Source: Streptomyces albicerus
GTDB lineage: Bacteria > Actinomycetota > Actinomycetes > Streptomycetales > Streptomycetaceae
Direction of reading: 5' to 3'
Assembly (NCBI RefSeq): GCF_008905045.1
Contig: NZ_VWMY01000083.1
Span: 1-41,944, forward strand
Length of the DNA: 41,944 nt
How positions within the stretch are numbered: the stretch's first letter is position 1; each line of letters starts with the position of its first letter. A program made the translations under genes and the position numbers. Of this stretch, positions 10,001 to 17,068 are shown one piece after another. The notes under the pieces are model-generated. The model had not been told where the DNA came from. It worked only from the letters and a program-made list of their open reading frames with translations, and did not search any database.

Positions 10001-13000
10001 GTACGACGACACCGGCGCGACCGCCTGGTCGGCGTCCCAGAGCCCGACCAAGGGCGACGCCGTGTGGACGGGGCGTGCCAAGGGATACGGCGGTGACGAC
10101 AACCCCGCCTGGCAGAAGGTGACCACCGCCACGTACGACAGCCTGGGACGCGGACTGACGGTCAAGGACACCAACGACCTCACGACCGCCCACACGACCT
10201 ATGTCCCGGCGGGCACCGGCCCTCTGACCTCGACCACTGTCGAGGACGCCAAGACCTACAAGACCACCACCCTGGTGGACTTCACGACCGGCTCCCCGAC
10301 CAAGATCACCGACTCCAACGGCAAGGTCACGGAGTCCACCTACGACAGCCTCGGCCGCACCACCCAGGTGTGGCTGCCCGACCGGCTGCGGATCCTGGAC
10401 GCCAAGCCCAACTACGTGTACGCCTACCACGTCACCAGCGCCGAGAGCGACATCTCGTGGGTGTCCACAGCTTCTCCGACAGGCAACGGCACCGGCTACA
10501 ACACCACGTACGAGTTCTATGACTCTCTCCTGCGCTCGCGCCAGGTGCAGACGCGCAGTCCGGCCGGAGGTCGGCTGATCTCGCTGACGCTCTATGACTC
10601 CCGGGGCCTCGCAGTCGGCACCCGCAGCGACATCTGGGATTCCGGCTCGGCGCCCACCGGCGAATTCGTGGAGACCGAGGGCAATCAGGCGCCGATCGAG
10701 ACCAACACCACGTACGACGGAGCGGGGCGCGTCAGCCAGACGGTCACCAGTGGCCGCGACATCTCCGTCACGGACGCTCCGCTGATCCGTCGCCTGACGG
10801 TCAAAACCGCCTATACCGGTGACACCGTCTCCGCCTCCGCTCCCGCTGGCGGGCAGGCCACCGCGGTCGTCACCAACGCGCTCGGCCAGACCACGCAACG
10901 CCGTGAGTACGCCGGCCCGCAGCCCACCGGCACGGCCTTCACGACGACCGACTTCACCTATACGCCGGCAGGTCAGCAGAAGACGATCACAGGCCCGGAC
11001 AAGGCGCAGTGGTCGTACGAGTACGACCTGTTCGGCCGCCAGGTCAAGGCCGCCGACCCGGACAAAGGCACGTCCGTCTCCGGCTACGACGCGCTCGACC
11101 GTGTCACCAGCACCGAGGATGCCGAGAAGAAGAAGCTGCTGTACGAGTACGACCTGCTCGGCCGCAAGACCGGTATGTGGCAGACCGACAAGACGGATGC
11201 CAACAAGCTCACCGCCTGGACGTACGACTCGCTCGCCAAGGGACAGCAGGACACCGCCGTACGCTACGAAGGCGGTGCGGGCGGGAAGGCGTACACGCAG
11301 AAGGTCACCAAGTACGACAACCTCTACCGGGCCACAGGCAGCGAACTGCAGCTGCCAGAAGCAGACCCTCTGGTTGCCGCGGGTGTGCCGAAGACCCTGC
11401 CGTTCAGCGGCCAGTACAACGTGCTCGGCGCCCTGGCGGCGACGACCGAGCCCGCGGTGGGCGGCTTGGCGGCGGAGGCGGTCAGCTATGAGTACAACGC
11501 CACCGGGCAGGCGCTGAGTTCTCAGGGAACGACCAACTACCTTCAGGATGCCGCCTATTCCCCGCAGGGGGACCTGACGCAGCTCAGGCTGGGCACCGAC
11601 CCGACCAGCTCGGCGAAGAAGGCGTACCTCAACTACACCTACGAGCCGGGCTTCCGACGCCTGACGAACTCGTTCGTCACGGATGACGTGCACGCGTACC
11701 GCACGCAGAGCCTGAAGTTCAGGCAGGACGACGCGGGCAACGTCACGTCGGTCTCCGACGGAACGACGCAGGGCGGCACGACGAAGGCCGACCACCAGTG
11801 CTTCGCATACGACGGTTACAGCCGCCTGACAGAGGCCTGGACCCCGAAGACGGAGGACTGCGCGACTACGGGCCGTACGGCGGGCAACATCGATGGTGCG
11901 GCCCCGTACTGGACGTCGTACACGTACAACGAGGCCGGGCAGCGCAAGACCGAGACCGAACACAGTGTCGGCATACGCCAGGGCCAGGACGCAGAGCGGA
12001 AGTACTCCTACCCTCCGGCGGGGGCGGCCCAGCCGCACACCTTGTCCGAGGTCTCCACGAGCGGTGACGGTTCGCGCAGCGAGTCCTTCACCTACGACAA
12101 GGCCGGCAACACCGACAAGCGCAGCACCACGACCTCCCACCAGTTCTTCCGCGCCGGCTGGAAGCTCACGTCGGGGGAGGAAGCCCGCTCCCAGCGCGCC
12201 CGCCTCGTGATGCGCGAGGACGGCGACCTGGCCCTCTACGACCGCAAGACGGGAGACATCGCCTGGCACACCAACACGGGTGGCCACGCGGGCGCTTGGG
12301 CCACCATGCAGGAAGACGGCAACTTCGTCGTCTACGACAAGGACAACAATCCCCTGTGGGACTCGAAGACCTGGGGCTCGGGCTACTTCGCCACGCTCCA
12401 GGACACCGGGGTCTTCGTCGTCTACAACAAGGACTGGGAGCCGCAGTGGAGCGCGGGGGTGTGGCTGGGCTCCGAGCCCGTCACCTCCGGATCCCAGCAA
12501 CACACCTGGAACAGCGAGGGCAAGCTCGCCACCACGACCAATCCCAAGGGCGAGCAGACCAGTTACCTGTATGACGCGAGCGGTGAGCTGCTGATCCGGC
12601 GGGCTGTGGGGGACGGGGACACGGTCCTGTACCTCGGCGGCACCGAGGTCCGCCTGACGACGAAGGGTGCGACGAAAACCCTCTCCGGTACCCGCTATTA
12701 CTCAGCCGCCGGCCAGGCGATTGCCGTGCGCACGGCGACCGCAGGGGTCTCGGGCACGAAGCTCAACTTCCTGGCCGCCGACCATCACGGCACGTCCAGC
12801 ATCGCGATGGACGCCACCACGTATGCGGTCACGAAGCGCTACACGACGCCGTTTGGCGCTTCGCGTGGTGAGAAGGCTGCGGACTGGCCGGATGACAAGG
12901 CGTTCTTGGGCAAGCCGGCGGACGACTCCACGGGCCTGACCCATATTGGTGCGCGCGAATACGACCCAGGCCTGGGCCAATTCATCAGCGTCGATCCTCT

Positions 13001-13934
13001 TCTTGAACTCGACAAGCACCAGACCCTCAACGGCTACACGTACAGCGTCAACAATCCCCTCACCTTCTCCGACCCCACGGGACTTGGCCTGGCTTGCGGC
13101 AAAGGATTCGCCGAAGGATGCGGAAACGGTGTCGTCACGCACGGCGACGGCAGTCTCTCCAAGAACGGGAATGCAACGGGTGGCGGGGTCGCGTCTGGTT
13201 GGGGTCGCACTGGCGGCACGTCTCATACAAACAGCACGGGGAGCACCAGCAGCGGTGGCGGCGGCGGTGGCGATCCCAAGAAGGGGCCGGGGGATGACGA
13301 CCAAGGGTGCGGTTCCTGGGGATTCCTGTCCGGGATCTGCTCCAGCGTTGGAGAGACCTTCTACGGCATCGTAAGCAACGTTCCCCACACCGCAGAGTAT
13401 TTCGCCTGGCCTTTCGACGGCGATTGCCGAAATGGCGGACCTGGAACTCCGGGCTGTGATTATGGCGCCCAGTTCGACGGATGGGTAGCCGGCCACGGCT
13501 ACGACATTTCAAGCGACGAATATCGAGCGCCCAGCACATTGGCCGCAATTTTCGGAACACGGGCCGCTGGAACACCGAGCTCGGTCAGAGGAACGCGAAA
13601 TCCCGGTCGCCTGTCCGACCCGCTGCCCTTTGCGAATAAGGGGTTCTCCAATCACTTCGTTAATGCCTACGACGATATTAGGGCAGGCAGAGGGACCCCG
13701 CAGGTTGATCCCGGCACGAGGCAGCAGAAGGTTTTCCGGGGCGATAAGACGCACGAAAAGCCTTGGCGAGGGGCAAAGGAGTGGCGCGTTCCGGGAATCA
13801 CGAAGCATGACAAGGCTAGAATTCTGGAATTGGAGATTCCTGGCGGCAGGACCGTGATGGGATGGACGAATGACCATTACGCAACGATTCATAAATTCAC
13901 CGGCCCGCACTTCCCTGATTCTGATTGGAGGTAG
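7044..13934 (+). CDS. Secreted SpvB/Rhs-YD polymorphic toxin, RNase tip
   Basis: Predicted exported contact or diffusible toxin of 2,296 residues. The ATG at 7044 has GGGAGAAG six bases upstream and gives a signal peptide ending near AFAADA. An N-terminal stalk is followed by an SpvB-like segment (about residues 270-330, motifs SYPLRVP and ISYDSGSVDG), then a long region of YD/RHS repeats. A bulb-type mannose-lectin domain is inserted at about residues 1700-1817 (QEDGNFVVY matches the QxDxNxVxY sugar-binding motif). The Rhs core (YDPGLGQFISVDP ... DPTG) ends at residue 2013. The tip, after a Gly/Ser-rich linker, carries at about 2193-2296 a domain alignable by eye with barnase and RNase Sa: KVFRGDKTHEKPW, KEWRVP with Glu2246, ARIL with Arg2259 and NDHYATIHKF with His2278. 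These match the family's Glu/Arg/His catalytic set, so guanyl-preferring RNA cleavage is inferred. The barstar-like gene downstream supports this strongly. Tip DNA has lower GC than the body. Confidence 0.92.
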   Translation: MKLFRTARPVRISVMSPSGAWARRAAASTGLVMLWGLLTPVAFAADADPLGAPKLPTSHSQKVRTFTAKPDKKAAAAVARAEAADDSAAARARKDQQRKVTWPTAGQATATLPATGSATVSPGSLPVTLAKPSEGEAASEVAVEVLDQKASERLGVRGVAFQVSAKEGGAAQLTLNYGAFASAYGGDWAGRLQLLRLPDCALSDPAAAICRTRDTLDFTNDRSEQRLSAPVSLSVDGAPMVLAVAAGTKSGAGDYKATPLSASSTWDAGGSSGNFTWSYPLRVPPSAAGPKPDLSISYDSGSVDGQTASSNNQGTAIGAGFDLTSSYIERKYGSCDDDGQTDKFDLCWKYDNASLVLNGKATELVKDDISGKWRLKNDDASTVTHSPGADNGDDNGEYWTVTTGDGTKYVFGLNKLDDAGAGDRTNSVWTVPVFGDDPDEPGYDSGSSFSGRAKKQAWRWNLDYVEDTHANAMTYWYAAETNNYDQLGDDTTGTGYTRGGYLKEIRYGQRAGALFSGSPAASNRVVLSHAERCLASGTGCDELKDGTRDNWPDVPFDAVCKDGDKCTGNVGPSFFTRKRLTGVTTYAWNAAASTPAFEAVDAWALKQRYLDPGDTGDSTDQSLWLEEISHTGKHGAELSLDPVRFGHEFRANRVDGTSDDILPLNRPRLKTVVSETGAQTIVSYADADCTAGQSKPALDSNTRRCYPVYWSPNGEKDPVLDWFQKYPVTSVSTTDPQGGGEAVQHTYQYSTEGGAWHYNDDPLTPEKQRTWSVWRGFGKVTHLTGAPNGPRSKTVTVYLRGMNGDRVLGADGKTPDKDKRKTAEVTGIKAGKITDSDQYAGFTRESVTYNGDAEVSGTVNDPWSKKTATQHKSYADTEAYYVRTAATHTRTNITSKLTPYDRVRTVRTTFDDYGMAETVEDQGDDSGSGDETCTRTWYARNDDKGINSLASRVRKVGKACTTSDAALDLPADAGRPGDVIADTATVYDDTGATAWSASQSPTKGDAVWTGRAKGYGGDDNPAWQKVTTATYDSLGRGLTVKDTNDLTTAHTTYVPAGTGPLTSTTVEDAKTYKTTTLVDFTTGSPTKITDSNGKVTESTYDSLGRTTQVWLPDRLRILDAKPNYVYAYHVTSAESDISWVSTASPTGNGTGYNTTYEFYDSLLRSRQVQTRSPAGGRLISLTLYDSRGLAVGTRSDIWDSGSAPTGEFVETEGNQAPIETNTTYDGAGRVSQTVTSGRDISVTDAPLIRRLTVKTAYTGDTVSASAPAGGQATAVVTNALGQTTQRREYAGPQPTGTAFTTTDFTYTPAGQQKTITGPDKAQWSYEYDLFGRQVKAADPDKGTSVSGYDALDRVTSTEDAEKKKLLYEYDLLGRKTGMWQTDKTDANKLTAWTYDSLAKGQQDTAVRYEGGAGGKAYTQKVTKYDNLYRATGSELQLPEADPLVAAGVPKTLPFSGQYNVLGALAATTEPAVGGLAAEAVSYEYNATGQALSSQGTTNYLQDAAYSPQGDLTQLRLGTDPTSSAKKAYLNYTYEPGFRRLTNSFVTDDVHAYRTQSLKFRQDDAGNVTSVSDGTTQGGTTKADHQCFAYDGYSRLTEAWTPKTEDCATTGRTAGNIDGAAPYWTSYTYNEAGQRKTETEHSVGIRQGQDAERKYSYPPAGAAQPHTLSEVSTSGDGSRSESFTYDKAGNTDKRSTTTSHQFFRAGWKLTSGEEARSQRARLVMREDGDLALYDRKTGDIAWHTNTGGHAGAWATMQEDGNFVVYDKDNNPLWDSKTWGSGYFATLQDTGVFVVYNKDWEPQWSAGVWLGSEPVTSGSQQHTWNSEGKLATTTNPKGEQTSYLYDASGELLIRRAVGDGDTVLYLGGTEVRLTTKGATKTLSGTRYYSAAGQAIAVRTATAGVSGTKLNFLAADHHGTSSIAMDATTYAVTKRYTTPFGASRGEKAADWPDDKAFLGKPADDSTGLTHIGAREYDPGLGQFISVDPLLELDKHQTLNGYTYSVNNPLTFSDPTGLGLACGKGFAEGCGNGVVTHGDGSLSKNGNATGGGVASGWGRTGGTSHTNSTGSTSSGGGGGGDPKKGPGDDDQGCGSWGFLSGICSSVGETFYGIVSNVPHTAEYFAWPFDGDCRNGGPGTPGCDYGAQFDGWVAGHGYDISSDEYRAPSTLAAIFGTRAAGTPSSVRGTRNPGRLSDPLPFANKGFSNHFVNAYDDIRAGRGTPQVDPGTRQQKVFRGDKTHEKPWRGAKEWRVPGITKHDKARILELEIPGGRTVMGWTNDHYATIHKFTGPHFPDSDWR

Positions 13935-13964
13935 ACCGATCTCATACCGTGGCTGACGGTGCGT

Positions 13965-14000
13965 AGCTGCGCCTGTCCACCCAGGTCGTCAGGCGCAGCT
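13965..14000. terminator. 11-bp perfect hairpin between toxin and immunity gene
   Basis: AGCTGCGCCTG (13965-13975) and CAGGCGCAGCT (13990-14000) form a perfect 11-bp stem with a 14-nt loop, 30 bases after the Rhs stop and about 65 bases before the immunity start. It may terminate or attenuate toxin transcription. A TAGTAT at 14012-14017 could be a -10 element for separate immunity expression, but no -35 is visible. Confidence 0.65.
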
Positions 14001-14065
14001 GGTTCAATACGTAGTATGATTCTGTGCCTAGCCTATTAGGTTTGAAACCTTTCGGAGATTCCGTC

Positions 14066-14863
14066 GTGAATCATGTCAGTCTGCGAAACGGATGCTATCT
14101 TACCGGAGAAGAAGGGGGAGAGCTTTGGGGGAAAGCGCGTAATTCCACTGGGTTGTTCGCCTCGCTGGGGGGCGGGCTGCGCCGGGTGAACATTGAAGGG
14201 ATCGCCCCGCAAGGTCGACTGATGGACTGCGTCAACCGGATCGGCACGAGGCGTGCTGTGGCTGGAAATGCGGACCTGGTGTTGCTGGACGTTGACGGTG
14301 CAGAAGTCGGTAGCTACTTTGTTGCTGATGTCGTCGTGGAAAAAGCAGAGCCATCGTCCAACGGTGCTGACCTTATGGACGTGACCGTCACATTGGATTG
14401 TGAGGACCTGCTTCCGGACGCCGAATGGCCATGGGGTCTTATCCGCGCCGGAAAGCTCAATCGCATCGGGTTGTGGCGCTCGCTGGACGGCGCTGGGCGT
14501 CATGCCTGGCTGTCCGTCGCTCTTAATCATCATTCTTTCCGACGGCTTAGTGACGCTCGCGCTGGGACGATCTACGAAATGGATGGGCGGCATATCGTCG
14601 ATGAGTCCAGCTTCTATTGTGCTCTTGGAGAAGCGGTCAACGGGCCAGGTGGATATTTCGGCTGGAACCTGTCCGCTTTGGATGATTGCCTATGCGGTGG
14701 CTGGGGAGCCTCGCGACCGTTCGTGCTGAACTGGAATCACTCTATGGAAGCCAGGCGGCGAATCCTGGCCGACTCAAATGTGGACCAGGATTATGAGGGT
14801 CGATTCCTTGAATTGGTAGCCGAAATTTTCGACGGGCGAGGGGTCGAAATCAATCTCCTATAA
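14066..14863 (+). CDS. Barstar-fold immunity protein with extra N-terminal domain
   Basis: Predicted cytosolic antidote that binds and blocks the ribonuclease tip of the preceding Rhs protein. The last 97 residues (about 169-265) match barstar: MDGRHI strand, then YFGWNLSALDDCL (residues 197-209), which aligns with barstar Tyr29-Leu41, and a C-terminal helix-strand ending GVEINLL. Asp207 corresponds to barstar Asp39 and Glu253 probably to Glu76, both barnase contacts; barstar Asp35 is Ser203 here. Residues 1-168 were not recognised and make the protein about three times the usual barstar length. GTG 14066 is chosen because CGGAGA lies seven bases upstream; the in-frame GTG at 14024 lacks a ribosome binding site and would add a rare TTA codon. 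Base composition is clearly lower in GC than the flanking core (27 of 60 bases in 14041-14100), as expected for an exchanged toxin/immunity cassette. The next 241 bases (14864-15104) hold nothing I recognise. Confidence 0.88.
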   Translation: MNHVSLRNGCYLTGEEGGELWGKARNSTGLFASLGGGLRRVNIEGIAPQGRLMDCVNRIGTRRAVAGNADLVLLDVDGAEVGSYFVADVVVEKAEPSSNGADLMDVTVTLDCEDLLPDAEWPWGLIRAGKLNRIGLWRSLDGAGRHAWLSVALNHHSFRRLSDARAGTIYEMDGRHIVDESSFYCALGEAVNGPGGYFGWNLSALDDCLCGGWGASRPFVLNWNHSMEARRRILADSNVDQDYEGRFLELVAEIFDGRGVEINLL

Positions 14864-15104
14864 ATTTAGGCAGGCGACCTTTTGGACGGATAAGCGTCAG
14901 TATCTTAATGCGCAATCTGAATCTCGGCCTCTGTGTGATTCACCCAGGAATAGGAGAACGTCAGGGTGCGGGGATGGCTGATGCGTCAATTCGCTCATAG
15001 CGCATCATCAAGATGATATCGGCTGAAGATGACCTGCCTGGCTCCCGTTGCGCGGTTGGTATTGCAGATGGTGAGTTCGATTCCCAAGTATGGTGCGCAT
15101 GTTG

Positions 15105-15650
15105 TCATGCGTCGGCGGCCAGCTTCCTTGCAGTTCCGACAGCGAGGTCCCACGGGTATGCCTTCGGCTTCCCCGAGCCAGGCGCATTGGGCATGAAACC
15201 GTCCTCCCCGTACAACACCGTGACCCCTTGCTCGCGCAGCTCCCTGACGCTGCGGTCAAGCTGCCGGTGTCGTGCATACGCGGCGTTCACGCAAGGCATC
15301 GTCACCGTGGGAATGCCCTTGCCGATCCCCTCCGCGACGACACCGACCACGAACGACGAAGTGAGGCCCAGCGCCCATGCGTTGAGGCTGTTGAACGTCG
15401 CCGGGGCGAAGAGGATCACGTCTGCCTTCGGCCAGACGTCCGGCTGACCCGGGAGCTTGTACTCGCTGCGGACCGGGTGCCCGGTCTGTGCGGCCAGGTC
15501 GGCGAGGCTTTCCTCCAGCCAGTGTGCCGCTGTGGGGGTCAATCCGAGGCAGACGTCCCAGCCGTCGGCCTGTGCGGTCTCGACGACCTCCGAGATGTCG
15601 AACACCGGGGGCGCGGCCGAGGCGAACAGGTACAGAGTCCGTGAGGTCAT
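15105..15650 (-). CDS. Flavoprotein of the HFCD family
   Basis: A 181-residue protein of the homo-oligomeric flavin-containing Cys decarboxylase fold, related to phosphopantothenoylcysteine decarboxylases (Dfp/CoaC-type). It starts with the strand TLYLFASAAPP, followed by the FMN-binding-type segment PATFNSLNAWALG (about residues 85-97) and GKGIPTVTMPCVN. A full CoaBC would be fused to a CoaB synthase domain, which is absent, so a housekeeping CoA role is unlikely; the real substrate is unknown. The ATG at 15650 is preferred because AGGGTGGG lies about eight bases upstream; an extra 12 residues to 15686 are possible. It is divergent from an XRE/TPR regulator gene, a pairing that I recall as recurrent in streptomycete genomes and which suggests that the regulator controls it. 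Confidence 0.85.
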   Translation of the reverse strand: MTSRTLYLFASAAPPVFDISEVVETAQADGWDVCLGLTPTAAHWLEESLADLAAQTGHPVRSEYKLPGQPDVWPKADVILFAPATFNSLNAWALGLTSSFVVGVVAEGIGKGIPTVTMPCVNAAYARHRQLDRSVRELREQGVTVLYGEDGFMPNAPGSGKPKAYPWDLAVGTARKLAADA

Positions 15651-15758
15651 GACCGCATCCCACCCTGCGCCGTTGATTACACGCAACCACCCACACCTTC
15701 AGGGGGATCAGCCGGGGAACCAGGGCGATCGACGGTCCAGTGCCTCAGTGCGCGGGTA

Positions 15759-15785
15759 CCGTTCCAGACGGCGAGTCAGGAACGG
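15759..15785. promoter_or_regulatory. Candidate operator overlapping the XRE gene RBS
   Basis: CCGTTCC (15759-15765) and GGAACGG (15779-15785) form a perfect 7-bp inverted repeat with 13-bp spacing in the divergent region of the flavoprotein and XRE genes. A second small inverted repeat, GGAAC-GGA-GTTCC, overlaps its right arm. The position over the ribosome binding site would suit autoregulation. No experimental motif is known to me. Confidence 0.35.
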
Positions 15786-15794
15786 AGTTCCAGC

Positions 15795-16973
15795 ATGGCC
15801 ACGGGCAACGACACCAGGACCCGGATCATCGAGCAGCGCAAGCTGGCCGGGCTCACGCAGCAAGGGATGGCGCTGAAGGCGGGGTATTCCTACAGCCTGG
15901 TTCACCAAGTGGAAAGCGGACACAAGAACCCAAGTCCCGGATTTGTCGCGGCTGTTGCACGGGCGCTTCACATCGACGTCACGGTCCTCACCGGCCAGCC
16001 CTACATGACTGAGTTGCAACAGGACCGTCTGGCCGAACTCATCCGGCCCATCCGTGAGGCCCTCGATCTGTACGACCTCGGGGCTGACCCCGATCTGACC
16101 ACTCGGAGCGCCGAGCAGCTGGTCGCAGGAGCGGCGGACTTGTGTCAGCGTGTACGTGCGACGCAGCTCAACAATGCGGCTCGCGCACTCCCCGAGCTCC
16201 TTGCCGAACTGACGACGGCCGCGTACCGCACACCGTCGACGGACCTGTGGGCCGCGCTCGGCTCGGCGTACCGCAGCGCCCACGACGTCACTGTGAAGCT
16301 CGGGTTCTACGACCTGTCCACCATCGCGCTGGATCGCATGGAGTGGGCGGCACAGCGCGCGTCGGATCCGCTGCTGTCCGCCGTCCGCCAGTACATGCGC
16401 GGGCTGGTGTACTTCCGGGAAGGCGAGCACACCATCGGGCTGCGCCTGATCGACGCCGGACACCGCGCGCTCGGGCAGGCCGACGAGACCACCGACGCCA
16501 TGGCTGTTGCCGGGCAACTGCACTTGGGTGCCACGGTGATCGCCGCCCGAGCGCGTGACGAGAGCGCCGTACGGGCCCACTTGGACGAGGCGCGGCAGAT
16601 CGCCGGGCGCACGGGCGAAGTCGGCCATGTGCACTGGCTCAGCTTCGGCCCGACCAATGTCGACTGCCACGAGGTGTCCGCGCTCGCCGAGAGTCGTGAG
16701 TACGGGAAGGCTCTGGAACGGGCGAAAAAGGTGGAACTGCCCAGTTCCTGGGCGATGTCTCGTCGGGCGCACTTCTACGTGGACCGTGCTCGAGCCGAGA
16801 TGGAGACGGGCCGTTGCGAGGCGGCCCTGGGCTCCCTCCTCACTGCTCGGGAACTCGCACCCCAGCAGACCCGCTACCACCCCGGAGCCCGCGAAACGGT
16901 CCAGGGCCTCGTGCACCAGCAACGCCGAACCCCTGACACGCTGGGGCACATGGCGGCATGGATCGGCTTGTGA
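15795..16973 (+). CDS. XRE-family regulator with TPR-like sensor region
   Basis: A 392-residue cytosolic transcription regulator. Residues about 9-65 form a lambda-repressor-type helix-turn-helix (RKLAGLTQQGMALKAGYS then the recognition-helix region SLVHQVESGHKNPS). The remaining 320 residues are helical and Ala/Leu-rich, in the style of tetratricopeptide repeats found in the large streptomycete XRE regulators, where they probably bind a ligand or peptide. The ATG is preceded by GGAACGGAG with a seven-base gap. It is divergent from the flavoprotein gene and followed 95 bases later by the small gene at 17069. Likely targets are its own promoter and the flavoprotein promoter, which is inference from position. 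Confidence 0.85.
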   Translation: MATGNDTRTRIIEQRKLAGLTQQGMALKAGYSYSLVHQVESGHKNPSPGFVAAVARALHIDVTVLTGQPYMTELQQDRLAELIRPIREALDLYDLGADPDLTTRSAEQLVAGAADLCQRVRATQLNNAARALPELLAELTTAAYRTPSTDLWAALGSAYRSAHDVTVKLGFYDLSTIALDRMEWAAQRASDPLLSAVRQYMRGLVYFREGEHTIGLRLIDAGHRALGQADETTDAMAVAGQLHLGATVIAARARDESAVRAHLDEARQIAGRTGEVGHVHWLSFGPTNVDCHEVSALAESREYGKALERAKKVELPSSWAMSRRAHFYVDRARAEMETGRCEAALGSLLTARELAPQQTRYHPGARETVQGLVHQQRRTPDTLGHMAAWIGL

Positions 16974-17068
16974 CACCGACTGTCACCGAGGAGTGACACT
17001 CAGGCACCTTGCCTGCCGTCAGCCTGGTCTTGGACCTGATCAGCGATTGACGGCAGGGGCAACGACCA

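Noticed and set aside
8019..12503. 1,494-codon open frame antisense to the Rhs gene
   Set aside because: Long antisense frames are usual in high-GC genes; the product is Val/Arg/Gly-rich without domains and the plus-strand protein has clear Rhs motifs.
13620..13934. EndoU, colicin or DNase-type tip
   Set aside because: The Glu/Arg/DHY pattern and the adjacent barstar fit the barnase family better than these other toxin folds.
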